The translations under genes were made by a program, and so were the position numbers. Below, piece after piece: positions 46,357 to 53,990 of a DNA stretch of 53,990 nucleotides. The notes below the pieces were generated by a model. It saw only the letters and a list, made by a program, of their open reading frames with translations. It ran no database searches and was not told the DNA's origin. Origin of the DNA: an uncultured Bacteroides sp. (GTDB taxonomy: Bacteria; Bacteroidota; Bacteroidia; Bacteroidales; Bacteroidaceae); assembly GCA_947574505.1 (NCBI GenBank), contig CANPJW010000016.1, positions 1-53,990 of the forward strand. The letters run 5' to 3'. Position 1 is the first letter of the stretch. Every line of letters begins with the position of its first letter.

Positions 46357-49300
46357 ATGAAAATGAAAGCAAGAACCAAAATGAAGACATTACTGCTGTT
46401 GGGAGTCCTTTTATTTGGCTTTACTGTTTCAGCACAGTCGCAAAAAGTCTCTTTAGATTTTAAGAATGAGAGGGTGGAAAAAGTTCTGGCATCTATTAAA
46501 AGCCAGACCGGTATGAGCTTGGTTTTCAGTGACCAGTTGGTCGATGTGAATCGTAAGGTAACCATGCAACTCAAAGATGTCACACTGAAGGAGGCATTGA
46601 CAAGACTTCTTTCAGGAATTAATCTTACTTTTGAAATCAGGAACAACAAAATCTATTTTATTGAGAAGAAAGCTGTCTCGCAACCCGGTTCTAGAAAGAA
46701 AAGAGTGACGGGAGTGGTGAAAGATGTAATGGGAGAACCTCTGATTGGTGCTAATGTTGTGGAAAAAGGCAGAAGTACCAATGGGGTTATCACCGACTTT
46801 AATGGGAAGTTTACGTTGGAAGTGGACGAATCTGCTTCGTTGGTTGTGAGCTATATAGGATATTTGGCACAAGATATTCCGACAAAAGGGAAAGGGGATT
46901 TTCATATTATATTGAAAGAGGATACCAATACGTTGGACGAAGTGGTCGTTACCGGATATGGAGATTTCAAGAAGGCAACTTATACTGGATCTGCTTCTGT
47001 TCTGACTACAGAAAAGCTGGAGGCTTTACCTGTTGTCTCCGTGGGGCAGATGATTGAATCGAATATACCGGGCATCAGTGTGGTTGCCGGTACTTCTTCG
47101 CAGCCCGGTGCGAAAACAACTTTACGGGTACGGGGAGTTGCTTCCATGAATGCTTCTACCGAACCTTTGTATGTATTGGACGGAGTACCTATCCCATCTT
47201 ATGACTTGAGTAACTTTACCAGTATGTCCGAAGCGGGAGGAATGGGATTCATTGAAACGCTGAATCCGGCGGATATTGAGAGTATCACCGTTTTGAAAGA
47301 TGCGGCATCTGCTTCATTGTATGGTGCGAAAGGTGCTAATGGAGTCGTGCTTATCACTACTAAAAAAGGAAAGGAAGGCAAGCTTCGTGTCAATATGGCG
47401 GCGAAATACGGAATCACAGATTTCGCTTATACATATCGTCCGTTAATGGGAGGCGAGGAAAGAAGGAAATTAATTCATGAAGGATTGGTTAATTTTCAAC
47501 TGGATAAGGGAGTAAGCGAACAAGAGGCACAGCAGTATGCGGATGCGAATATAGACCAGTATGCCAAACGCTTGCCTCAAGGATATTCGGACTGGGAGAG
47601 TGCTTTATTTAAGACAGGTTATCAACAGGATTATAACCTGTCTGCCAGTGCTGGCAACCAAAATTCCAGTTTTATCGGTTCTTTGGGATATACTAAACAG
47701 ACGGGTGTTTCCCTGAATTCAGAAATGGAGCGCTTTACGGGGCGTGTGGATGCAAGTAACAAGTATAAAAAGGTGGAATTTGGAATGAACGCTTCTCTTT
47801 CGTGGACAAAGAACGTTCATTTACCCGAAGGTAAATTTTATGGAAGTGCCATTTATGCATCAAAAGTGAATCTGACGCCTTCTACTCCCATTTACAATGA
47901 GGATGGGACCTATGCCAGCGGGTATCGTGAAAACAATGGGTATAATCCGATATTGGAGGCTGAGGTGAATGATTATTACGCTCGGACGGTACGTGCTATG
48001 GGTACGGCTAAAATAGCTTATAATGTTTGGGATAACTTGAAGGTATCCAGTGTGTTTACGGTAGATTATTCGTTGACAAAGGACTTTTTCTTTCAGTCTC
48101 CGGATGGACGTGATGGAGCAACTTATCAAGGACGGGGACGTATGCAGATGACTGACCGTATACGTTATACTTCACAGAACAATTTAACTTACTCCAAAAC
48201 TTTCGGCAAGCATTCTGTCAGTGCGGTCACGGCTTTCGAGGTGATGAAGTATGATTATGAGGATTTGTATGCTGCAAAGAAAACTTACGGGCAGGATATA
48301 AACACTTCTTTAGGAAATGCGGCCGATCCGATAGATGCTGACCAGAAATTGCAGGAAGATGCATTAATGTCCTATGTGGCCAGTGTGAACTATTCTTATG
48401 ATGATAAATATTATGCCAGTTTCAGTTTTCGCAGGGATGGCTCATCCCGCTTGTCTCCCGATACTCGTTGGGGTAATTTCTGGTCTTTGTCCGCTTCATG
48501 GAGACTTTCTCAGGAAAGGTTCATGCAGCCGTTGAAATCAGTATTAAGTGATTTAAAACTTCGTGCTTCCTATGGGGTGAATGGAAATCTCCCTTCTTCA
48601 TATTATGGTTATCAGAGTACTTATACCACGGGGGCGTTTTATAGTGGGAAACCTTCTCCGTGGGAAAGTACATTGGGGAATGAGGAACTCACCTGGGAGA
48701 AGAATTATGCACTGAATTTGGGACTGGATATCGGCTTGTTCAGTCGTGTGAATGTTTCTTTGGATTGGTACACGCGTACAACGAAAGACCTGTTGATGAG
48801 CAAGCAATTGAATTCCATCAGCGGATTTTCTTCTCTGCTGACCAATGTGGGGCAGATGCGGAATACCGGTGTGGAACTTGAAGTTCGTTCCAATAACATC
48901 AAGACGAAAGATTTCAGCTGGACTACCGCCTTCAATTTGAGCCATAATAAAAATAAGATTCTGAAACTGGCAGATCTGCCTTGGTTTGTGGATGGCAGGT
49001 ATGTACGTAAGGAAGGTTATCCATTTAATACTATTTATCTGCGTGAGTATGCGGGGGTGGATCCTGAGACCGGAAGTGCCTTGTATTATGATAACCAACA
49101 GGATGAGAATGGCAATTATACAAAAAATAAAGTGACCGATCCGGGGCAGGCAAGTCCTATTCCGTTGAAAGATATTACGCCTACTATATCGGGAGGTTTT
49201 ATGAATACCTTTAATTATAAATTCATTGACCTGTCATTCAATCTATCTTATAGTTTCGGTGGTTATTCGTATGATAATGCATCCTACATTCTGCAAGATG

Positions 49301-49660
49301 ATGGTTATTCAGTGATAAGCAATAAAAGTACCGAGCAACGCCGCCGTTGGCAGAAACCGGGTGATATAACGGATGTTCCCCGTTTTGTATATGGGAATAA
49401 AAAGGGGGGGTAACTATAATTCTTCACGTGCCATCCATTCTACGGATCATATTCGTCTGAAAAGTCTGATATTGGGATTGAATGCTCCTAAAGCATGGTT
49501 GCAGAAATTAGGAATAGGGAATGCCCGTATTTATTTCTCGGGTACGAATTTGTTGACATGGGCTGCATACGACCAATATGATCCTGAAATGAGTGGGGTG
49601 GTAGGATTCTACACGCCTCCGTTGAAAACTTATGCTTTCGGGCTGGAACTTAAATTTTAA
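46357..49660 (+). pseudogene. susC: SusC-type transporter with STN domain, frameshifted at G7
   Basis: The first frame (to 49413) has a signal peptide (to SAQS), an STN signalling domain (LDFKNERVEKVLASIKSQTG ... IYFIEKKA, about 30-105), a carboxypeptidase-regulatory domain (VTGVVKDVMGEPLIGANV), the TonB plug (SLYGAKGANGVVLITTKKGK) and most of the barrel. At 49404-49410 a run of seven Gs is followed by TAA in frame. With six Gs the frame would continue as NKKGGNYNSSRAI and finish 80 residues later at AFGLELKF (stop ending 49660). The lost part includes the last barrel strands, so the product should not fold. The STN domain matches the adjacent ECF/FecR pair. Homopolymer slippage, reversible or from sequencing, is the likely cause. 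A TTG three bases before the chosen ATG extends the frame; 46363 is another start. Confidence 0.88.
49404..49410 (+). repeat. G7 homopolymer at the susC frameshift
   Basis: Seven consecutive Gs after five As; removal of one G restores the full susC frame. A candidate slipped-strand switch or a base-calling error. Confidence 0.7.
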
Positions 49661-49690
49661 TCATCAATTACACTAAAAAACAGAACCATT

Positions 49691-51133
49691 ATGAAGAAAA
49701 TACTTCTTATTTTAGGATTCGTTTCACAGCTCGTTGCCGGTTGTAGTGATTTCTTCGATACAGCTCCCAGCAATAAAATCCCTACTACGATGGCTTTCCG
49801 TACAGTAACCGATGTGGATAATGCGGTGAACGGATTGTATGATCTGATGTCGGGCTCCGGATATTACGGGGCTGCTATGTTTGCCTATGGAGACATGAAA
49901 GGAGATGATATGCAGAGTTCTGAGGAAAGTGGGGTATGCAATACATGCTATATGTTCAATCATCGTCCTAATAGTTTGAATGCCGGTTCATTGTGGGGAC
50001 GACCTTTTTATATTCTTCGTGAGGCATGGAATATTCTGAATGCTATTGCCGAAGGAAAAATTGAAAGCGGGGATGAAAAGAAGTTGAATGCTTTGAAAGG
50101 CGAGACGATGGCGGTGATTGCGCTTTGCCAGTTTGATCTGACTCGTTGCTTTGGCTATCCTTATACAAAAGATAAAGGTGCGTCACTGGGTGCTCCGTTG
50201 ATAGACCATTTGGTGGGAACCTATGAGAATCCTCCCCGTTCTACTGTTGCTCAGGCTTATGATTTTATTATAGAAACGTTGGAAGAGGCGGTTACATTGA
50301 TGTCCGAAGAGAAAAATAACGGACGTATGAATAAGTATGCGGCTCGTGCATTGCTGGCTCGTATCTACTTGTATCATGACGATAACCGGAAAGCATTTGA
50401 TTTGGCGGACCAACTGATTAAGGATGCGGATACATCGGGAAGTTATGCACTTTATCCGCATGAGAAATATGTGGCTGCCTGGTCGGTAGAAGCCAAGTTT
50501 GGTTCAGAATCGTTTTTTGAGATAGCCAATAGTGTGGATGATACTCCAGGACGGGATTCATGGGGATATTTATTGAATTGGTATGGCTATCAGAAGGGGT
50601 TTGTCACTCAGAAATATGCGGAGCAAATGCTGGCTGATCCCGGAGATGTGCGCGGGCAGTTGCTGGAGGAGAATAAATATGCGGGGAAAACGGTATGGTG
50701 GTTGTACAAACTGAGAGGGACGGACCTGAAGACTGCACCGCTGGAATGTAACAATGTGGTACTTCGTCTGTCCGAGGTGTACCTTATTGCCGCTGAGGCT
50801 GGTTGCAAGTTGGGCGGTGATGCTGCGGTTCAGGGACTTGGTTATTTGAATGAGATTGTGAAGCGGGGCAATCCCGATAACGAAGTGACAATGGCTGACT
50901 ATACCTTGGACCGTGTGTTGGATGAGCGAAGTAAGGAGCTGGTAGGTGAAGGACATCGTTTCTTTGATTTGCTGCGCAATGGCAAGACTATTGTCCGTAA
51001 AGGAGGATATCATCTTCCCAGTGTGGACGAAGAGGTGGATTGGGATTTTTACAAGTGTGTGCTGCCGATACCTGAAGACCAGTTTATCTTTAGTCCTGAG
51101 ATGGAACAGAATCCGGGATATCCCAAGAATTAA
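49691..51133 (+). CDS. susD: SusD-type substrate-binding lipoprotein
   Basis: A 480-residue SusD/RagB homologue, with lipobox LVAGC near residue 18 and mature start SDFFDTAPSNKIP. The family regions VDNAVNGLYDLM, ETMAVIALCQFDLTRCFGYPY, KYAARALLARIYLYHDD and LDERSKELVGEGHRFFDLLRNG are intact, ending PIPEDQFIFSPEMEQNPGYP. It is the surface partner of the frameshifted SusC 30 bases upstream and is itself undamaged. Confidence 0.94.
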   Translation: MKKILLILGFVSQLVAGCSDFFDTAPSNKIPTTMAFRTVTDVDNAVNGLYDLMSGSGYYGAAMFAYGDMKGDDMQSSEESGVCNTCYMFNHRPNSLNAGSLWGRPFYILREAWNILNAIAEGKIESGDEKKLNALKGETMAVIALCQFDLTRCFGYPYTKDKGASLGAPLIDHLVGTYENPPRSTVAQAYDFIIETLEEAVTLMSEEKNNGRMNKYAARALLARIYLYHDDNRKAFDLADQLIKDADTSGSYALYPHEKYVAAWSVEAKFGSESFFEIANSVDDTPGRDSWGYLLNWYGYQKGFVTQKYAEQMLADPGDVRGQLLEENKYAGKTVWWLYKLRGTDLKTAPLECNNVVLRLSEVYLIAAEAGCKLGGDAAVQGLGYLNEIVKRGNPDNEVTMADYTLDRVLDERSKELVGEGHRFFDLLRNGKTIVRKGGYHLPSVDEEVDWDFYKCVLPIPEDQFIFSPEMEQNPGYPKN

Positions 51134-51165
51134 CATGCTATTAATCATTATTTAAATATATACGT

Positions 51166-52203
51166 ATGAAAAACAGAATAGTAATATTTGTGGTATTTGT
51201 GTGTTGCTTATGGACTATGCCGGGAATAGTACGGGCGCAGTTGTCTGTTCATCAGTTTGACCAGTTAATGAAAAAGATTGATGATGTCCTGTGGTACGAG
51301 AAAGTGGGTGATATTGCCCATGTAGATAAGGTGATATTATGTGGACCACCGCGTTGGAAGGAGTCCAATCCCACTTCGATGAGTGCTGGTAACGAACTTA
51401 AATTCAGAGCATACATTTTTATTCCCAAAAGTGTGAAGGAAAACAAGAAATATCCGTTGATCGTATTTCCTCACAGTGGGGTACATGCCGATATGGACAC
51501 CTATTATGCCCATATCATCCGTGAGCTGATAGCGCAGGAATACATCGTGGTGGCAGCGGACTACCGGGGAAGCACCGGATACGGAGCGGGAACATACAAT
51601 AATATAGATTATGGTGGATTGGAAAACGAAGACGTGTACATCAGCCGTAACTATATGGTGGATAATTTCGATATTGTGGATGGTAGTCGTGTGGGTATCA
51701 TGGGATGGAGTCATGGTGGTATGATTACACTGATGAACCTTTTCAATTATCCGGGACAATATAAATGTGGTTTTGCAGGCGTTCCGGTTTCGGATGTAAT
51801 CATGCGTATGGGATATGCCAGCGACAGTTATCGCAAAATCTTCTCGGCCAAGAATCATATCGGGCAGACTGCCAAGGACAATATTGCGGAATACAAACGG
51901 CGCTCTCCTGTGTGGCATGCGGAGAAGTTGAAAGATCCGTTACTTATCTATACTAATACCAGTGATGATGATGTGAATGTAGTCGAGGTGGAATCAATGA
52001 TCCGTGCCTTGAAAGCAGAAGGCAAAAAATTTGAATATAAGATATTTGAGCGTGCTCCCGGTGCGCATAGTTTTGATCGGTTAGATACTTATGAGTCAAG
52101 CAAGATTCGTCTGGACATTTATAAGTTCATGGGGCGTTACCTGAAGCCCAATAAACCATTCGGTTCAGTGAAAGAATTGCGTAAAGCAGCTTATAAGTTC
52201 TGA
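51166..52203 (+). CDS. S9 (prolyl oligopeptidase-like) alpha/beta hydrolase, exported
   Basis: A 345-residue exported serine hydrolase (signal peptide to VRAQ). It has the C-terminal S9 catalytic domain without the usual N-terminal propeller: oxyanion region FPHSGVHADM, AADYRGSTGYG, nucleophile S182 in GWSHGGM, acidic residue in TSDDDVNVVE (D268 or D269), and H301 in GAHSF. Family members are di/tripeptidyl peptidases, acylaminoacyl peptidases or esterases. Its place in the operon after SusC/SusD implies that the imported molecule has a peptide or ester bond; no glycosidase is encoded in this locus. Confidence 0.87.
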   Translation: MKNRIVIFVVFVCCLWTMPGIVRAQLSVHQFDQLMKKIDDVLWYEKVGDIAHVDKVILCGPPRWKESNPTSMSAGNELKFRAYIFIPKSVKENKKYPLIVFPHSGVHADMDTYYAHIIRELIAQEYIVVAADYRGSTGYGAGTYNNIDYGGLENEDVYISRNYMVDNFDIVDGSRVGIMGWSHGGMITLMNLFNYPGQYKCGFAGVPVSDVIMRMGYASDSYRKIFSAKNHIGQTAKDNIAEYKRRSPVWHAEKLKDPLLIYTNTSDDDVNVVEVESMIRALKAEGKKFEYKIFERAPGAHSFDRLDTYESSKIRLDIYKFMGRYLKPNKPFGSVKELRKAAYKF

Positions 52204-52231
52204 TAATTAACTTGGTGACAGGATAATGGAG

Positions 52232-52269
52232 GGCTGGTTGCTTCATGTAATGGGGCAACCGGCCTTTTT
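52232..52269 (+). terminator. terminator after the S9 hydrolase
   Basis: GGCTGGTTGC (52232-52241) pairs with GCAACCGGCC (52255-52264) with one G-U pair and a 13-base loop, followed by five Ts. It ends the ECF-linked susC-susD-hydrolase unit. Confidence 0.88.
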
Positions 52270-52436
52270 ATGACTCTTCGGATGGATAAAAATGAGTGAA
52301 TATTCATCTTGTATAAAAGATAAGTGGAAATATGGATAAAGTGTACGGATAATAAGTGATAATTAAACTTTTTGAATAGCTTGGCGGCTTGTTAGCTTTT
52401 AGAACGTAGTTATACATTGGTAATGAGAAATAGATC

Positions 52437-53516
52437 ATGAAAAACACACGCTTATTATTTGTTATTTGGATGTTGTTCTTGGTTTTACCTCAGGGGTATT
52501 CACAAGGGAAAAAGGAAGATTCATCCGTATTGGGGCAAGTGAACGGCTTTTTGAGTAAACATGTGAAGCTGACTGCCTACGGTCAGTTCGGTTATAGCTA
52601 TACGGACAGGAAAGACTTGGATGTGAGTCAGGCGGACAATCAGTTTTTTGGAAGGCTGGGGATGCTGATCCTTTCGGGAGATATCACGGATAAACTGTCG
52701 TGGATGGTTCAGTATGAACTGTTTACTTCACAGCTGCTGGAACTCTATGCTTGTTACAAACCGTATTCTTTTTTTCAGGTCAAGATAGGTCGGATGAAGA
52801 CCTGTTTTACATTAGAGAACCAGATGTCATCTTCGGTTTATGAAACGGTAAACTTCAGTCGTGTCATTGAGCGTCTGGCAGGTTTCAGTGGAGATGTATG
52901 TGGGAACCAGGGTGGCCGTGATATGGGTTTGCAGGTGGGTGGTGAGTTGTTCAAGACCTCTGTCGACGATTATTTTCTGGAATATCGGGTAGGTGTATAC
53001 AATGGTTCCGGACTCAGCATGAAAGATCATAATGATGCAAAGGATTTTGCCGCATGGTTCACTGTGCAGCCTGTCAAAGGATTGAAGATGGGTGCGTCTG
53101 CCTATATCGGAAAATTGAATGATGATTATACGGTGGTAAATGATGAAACGGGGGAAGAAACCATTTATAATACAAATATGAAACGTAACCGCATGGCGCT
53201 GAGTACCTGTTATCAGACCCATCGGTTGACTTGCAGGGGGGGGGAATATTTGTGGGGAAAAGATGGTAGTATCAACCGCAGAGTTTTTTATGCTTTAGGA
53301 TATTGGTTTGCCATTCCCTCCCGATTGGCGGTTGTGGCAAAATTGGAACGCTATGAAGCTGATACGGCAGTTTCTGATTCAGAAATGATTTATACAGTGG
53401 GAGGCGCTTATTATATAACGCCGAAAACGCGTATCATGCTGAATTATGCGCATTTTAGTTATGAAAAGAGTGTTTCTGTCAATGAACTTTGGGCGATGTC
53501 TCAAATAGGTTTCTGA
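52437..53516 (+). CDS. porin of the phosphate-selective O/P-like family
   Basis: A 359-residue exported outer-membrane beta-barrel (signal peptide to GYSQ). Alternating strands such as LTAYGQFGYSY, FFGRLGMLILSGDI, FFQVKIGRMKTCFTLEN, DYFLEYRVGVYNGSG, GLKMGASAYIGKL and the closing MLNYAHFSYEKS fit the phosphate-selective porin O/P group; it ends in a terminal Phe (QIGF). Here the family name does not prove phosphate transport. It is separated from the hydrolase by a terminator. It carries a run of nine Gs (53236-53244) encoding part of CRGGEY, in frame as read here, so any 1- or 2-base slippage would truncate it. Confidence 0.85.
   Translation: MKNTRLLFVIWMLFLVLPQGYSQGKKEDSSVLGQVNGFLSKHVKLTAYGQFGYSYTDRKDLDVSQADNQFFGRLGMLILSGDITDKLSWMVQYELFTSQLLELYACYKPYSFFQVKIGRMKTCFTLENQMSSSVYETVNFSRVIERLAGFSGDVCGNQGGRDMGLQVGGELFKTSVDDYFLEYRVGVYNGSGLSMKDHNDAKDFAAWFTVQPVKGLKMGASAYIGKLNDDYTVVNDETGEETIYNTNMKRNRMALSTCYQTHRLTCRGGEYLWGKDGSINRRVFYALGYWFAIPSRLAVVAKLERYEADTAVSDSEMIYTVGGAYYITPKTRIMLNYAHFSYEKSVSVNELWAMSQIGF
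53236..53244 (+). repeat. G9 homopolymer inside the porin gene
   Basis: Nine consecutive Gs within the coding region at about residue 268. Such tracts are hotspots for slipped-strand mispairing in surface-protein genes of other bacteria; the state shown is ON. Confidence 0.8.
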
Positions 53517-53518
53517 TA

Positions 53519-53552
53519 GTACAATATGCAATGTTTGTATTGTGTCTTTTTA
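53519..53552 (+). terminator. weak terminator after the porin gene
   Basis: ACAATA (53521-53526) pairs with TATTGT (53538-53543), extendable by two G-U pairs, and is followed by CTTTTTAT. A 6-bp A/T-rich stem is marginal. Confidence 0.45.
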
Positions 53553-53683
53553 TACCTTGTCGTGTTTTATAGGTTGCTCAAAGTCATAAAGACTTTGGAT
53601 GTTAGGTCTTTTTCTATATTTTTTCTTCACTATTTCTGAAAGTAAATATTGAATCTTTTGACTGAAATAGTGAGAGCGTGAAG

Positions 53684-53749
53684 CAGAACTTGGCACAAGA
53701 TTTCACAGAACTTGGTGCAGGATCCGGCAGAACTTGTATCAAGATTCCA
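53684..53749. repeat. three tandem 22-bp imperfect repeats
   Basis: Units at 53684-53705, 53706-53727 and 53728-53749 each begin CAGAACTTG and share the outline CAGAACTTGnnnCAnGATnC. The exact 22-bp period is 2.1 helical turns. No gene is seen in the 53517-53882 gap; a 74-codon minus-strand frame across the repeats resembles nothing known. Confidence 0.7.
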
Positions 53750-53882
53750 GATACTATGGTAGGGAAAAATACAGCTTTTTGAAACCGGACAAGGATCCTT
53801 GGACAACCTTTCCCCATAATTATCGGGTAAGTCTTCATCTCTACTATTTGTCTACTGCCCTGTAAACGAGGGCTTAAAGCAT

Positions 53883-53916
53883 AAAAAAAGCAGTTACATT
53901 TTACTGTAACAGCTTT
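53883..53916 (-). terminator. terminator of the tRNA-Phe transcript
   Basis: Read on the minus strand, AAAGCTGTTACA (53905-53916) pairs with TGTAACTGCTTT (53887-53898) with one mismatch, followed by a run of seven Ts (53883-53889 as As on the plus strand). Confidence 0.8.
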
Positions 53917-53934
53917 AAAGTGAAAAACTTACTT

Positions 53935-53990
53935 TGGTGGTGCCACCAGGAATCGAACCGGGGACACAAGGATTTTCAGTCCTTTGCTCT
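53935..53990 (-). tRNA. tRNA-Phe (anticodon GAA), 3' part, runs off the window
   Basis: The minus strand shows the anticodon arm AAGGACTGAAAATCCTT with loop CTGAAAA and anticodon GAA. It continues with the variable loop, the T arm with GGTTCGATTCC, acceptor strand TGGCACC, discriminator A and an encoded CCA at 53935-53937. The 5' acceptor strand and D arm lie beyond the end. The T stem has one C-U mismatch (third pair). Confidence 0.93.

Noticed and set aside
53684..53749. 22-bp repeats as a CRISPR array
   Set aside because: The units are directly adjacent with no spacers and only three copies, and no cas genes are present.
53614..53838. 74-codon minus-strand frame
   Set aside because: It runs through the tandem repeats, has no recognisable motif and no promoter element.

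Overview
The window is chromosomal DNA of a gut Bacteroidales bacterium, most likely a Phocaeicola or Bacteroides species. The sequence shows two SusC/SusD pairs, a hybrid two-component sensor (HTCS), an ECF-sigma/FecR pair, many exported glycosidases, A/T-rich leaders without strong Shine-Dalgarno sites, and repeated matches to the Bacteroidales -7 promoter element TAnnTTTG a short distance before start codons. The species is inference. The last bases are the 3' part of a tRNA-Phe on the minus strand.

Layout. (1) 1-2.3 kb: a possible degraded small gene, then a two-gene minus-strand operon (Fe-type alcohol dehydrogenase and creatininase-family amidohydrolase). (2) 2.4-8.9 kb: an accessory stretch with an AAA+/DUF4143 ATPase preceded by duplicated palindromes, the tail of an acyltransferase, a frameshifted DUF418 membrane protein, and a large SF1 helicase-PLD nuclease gene (Mokosh type II-like architecture) broken by an in-frame TGA. 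(3) 9.1-43.7 kb: a large glycan-utilisation region: GH92, GH95, a sugar porter-DUF5107/TPR-GH97 operon, an HTCS regulator, then a clan GH-D alpha-galactosidase-like lipoprotein, SusC, SusD, aldose epimerase, GH2, GH3 (broken by an in-frame TAA), sialate-O-acetylesterase-type esterase, and a divergently placed AraC regulator with a GH36 alpha-galactosidase. (4) 43.7-44.5 kb: a gene-poor gap. (5) 44.5-53.5 kb: a second, ECF-sigma/anti-sigma controlled SusC/SusD locus carrying an S9-type alpha/beta hydrolase and a phosphate-selective-porin-like protein, with no glycosidase. Its SusC is frameshifted at a G7 run and the porin contains an in-frame G9 run.

How the parts fit. The HTCS should sense a breakdown product of the target glycan in the periplasm and switch on the GH-D/SusC/SusD/epimerase/GH2/GH3 block, whose order is continuous and whose internal terminator after SusD would lower expression of the downstream enzymes. 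The enzymes point to removal of terminal alpha-galactose, alpha-fucose (or alpha-L-galactose), alpha-mannose and acetyl groups plus beta-linked sugars, so a branched, capped glycan is likely, but the backbone is not evident because no endo-acting enzyme is present. The MFS porter, the cytoplasmic DUF5107 protein and the aldose epimerase would handle released sugars at and inside the inner membrane.

A striking theme is gene breakage: two clear in-frame nonsense codons (helicase-PLD, GH3), a possible third in the small frame at the left edge, and two frameshifts (DUF418, SusC at poly-G). Either this strain is losing these functions, some are phase-variable, or some indels are assembly errors.
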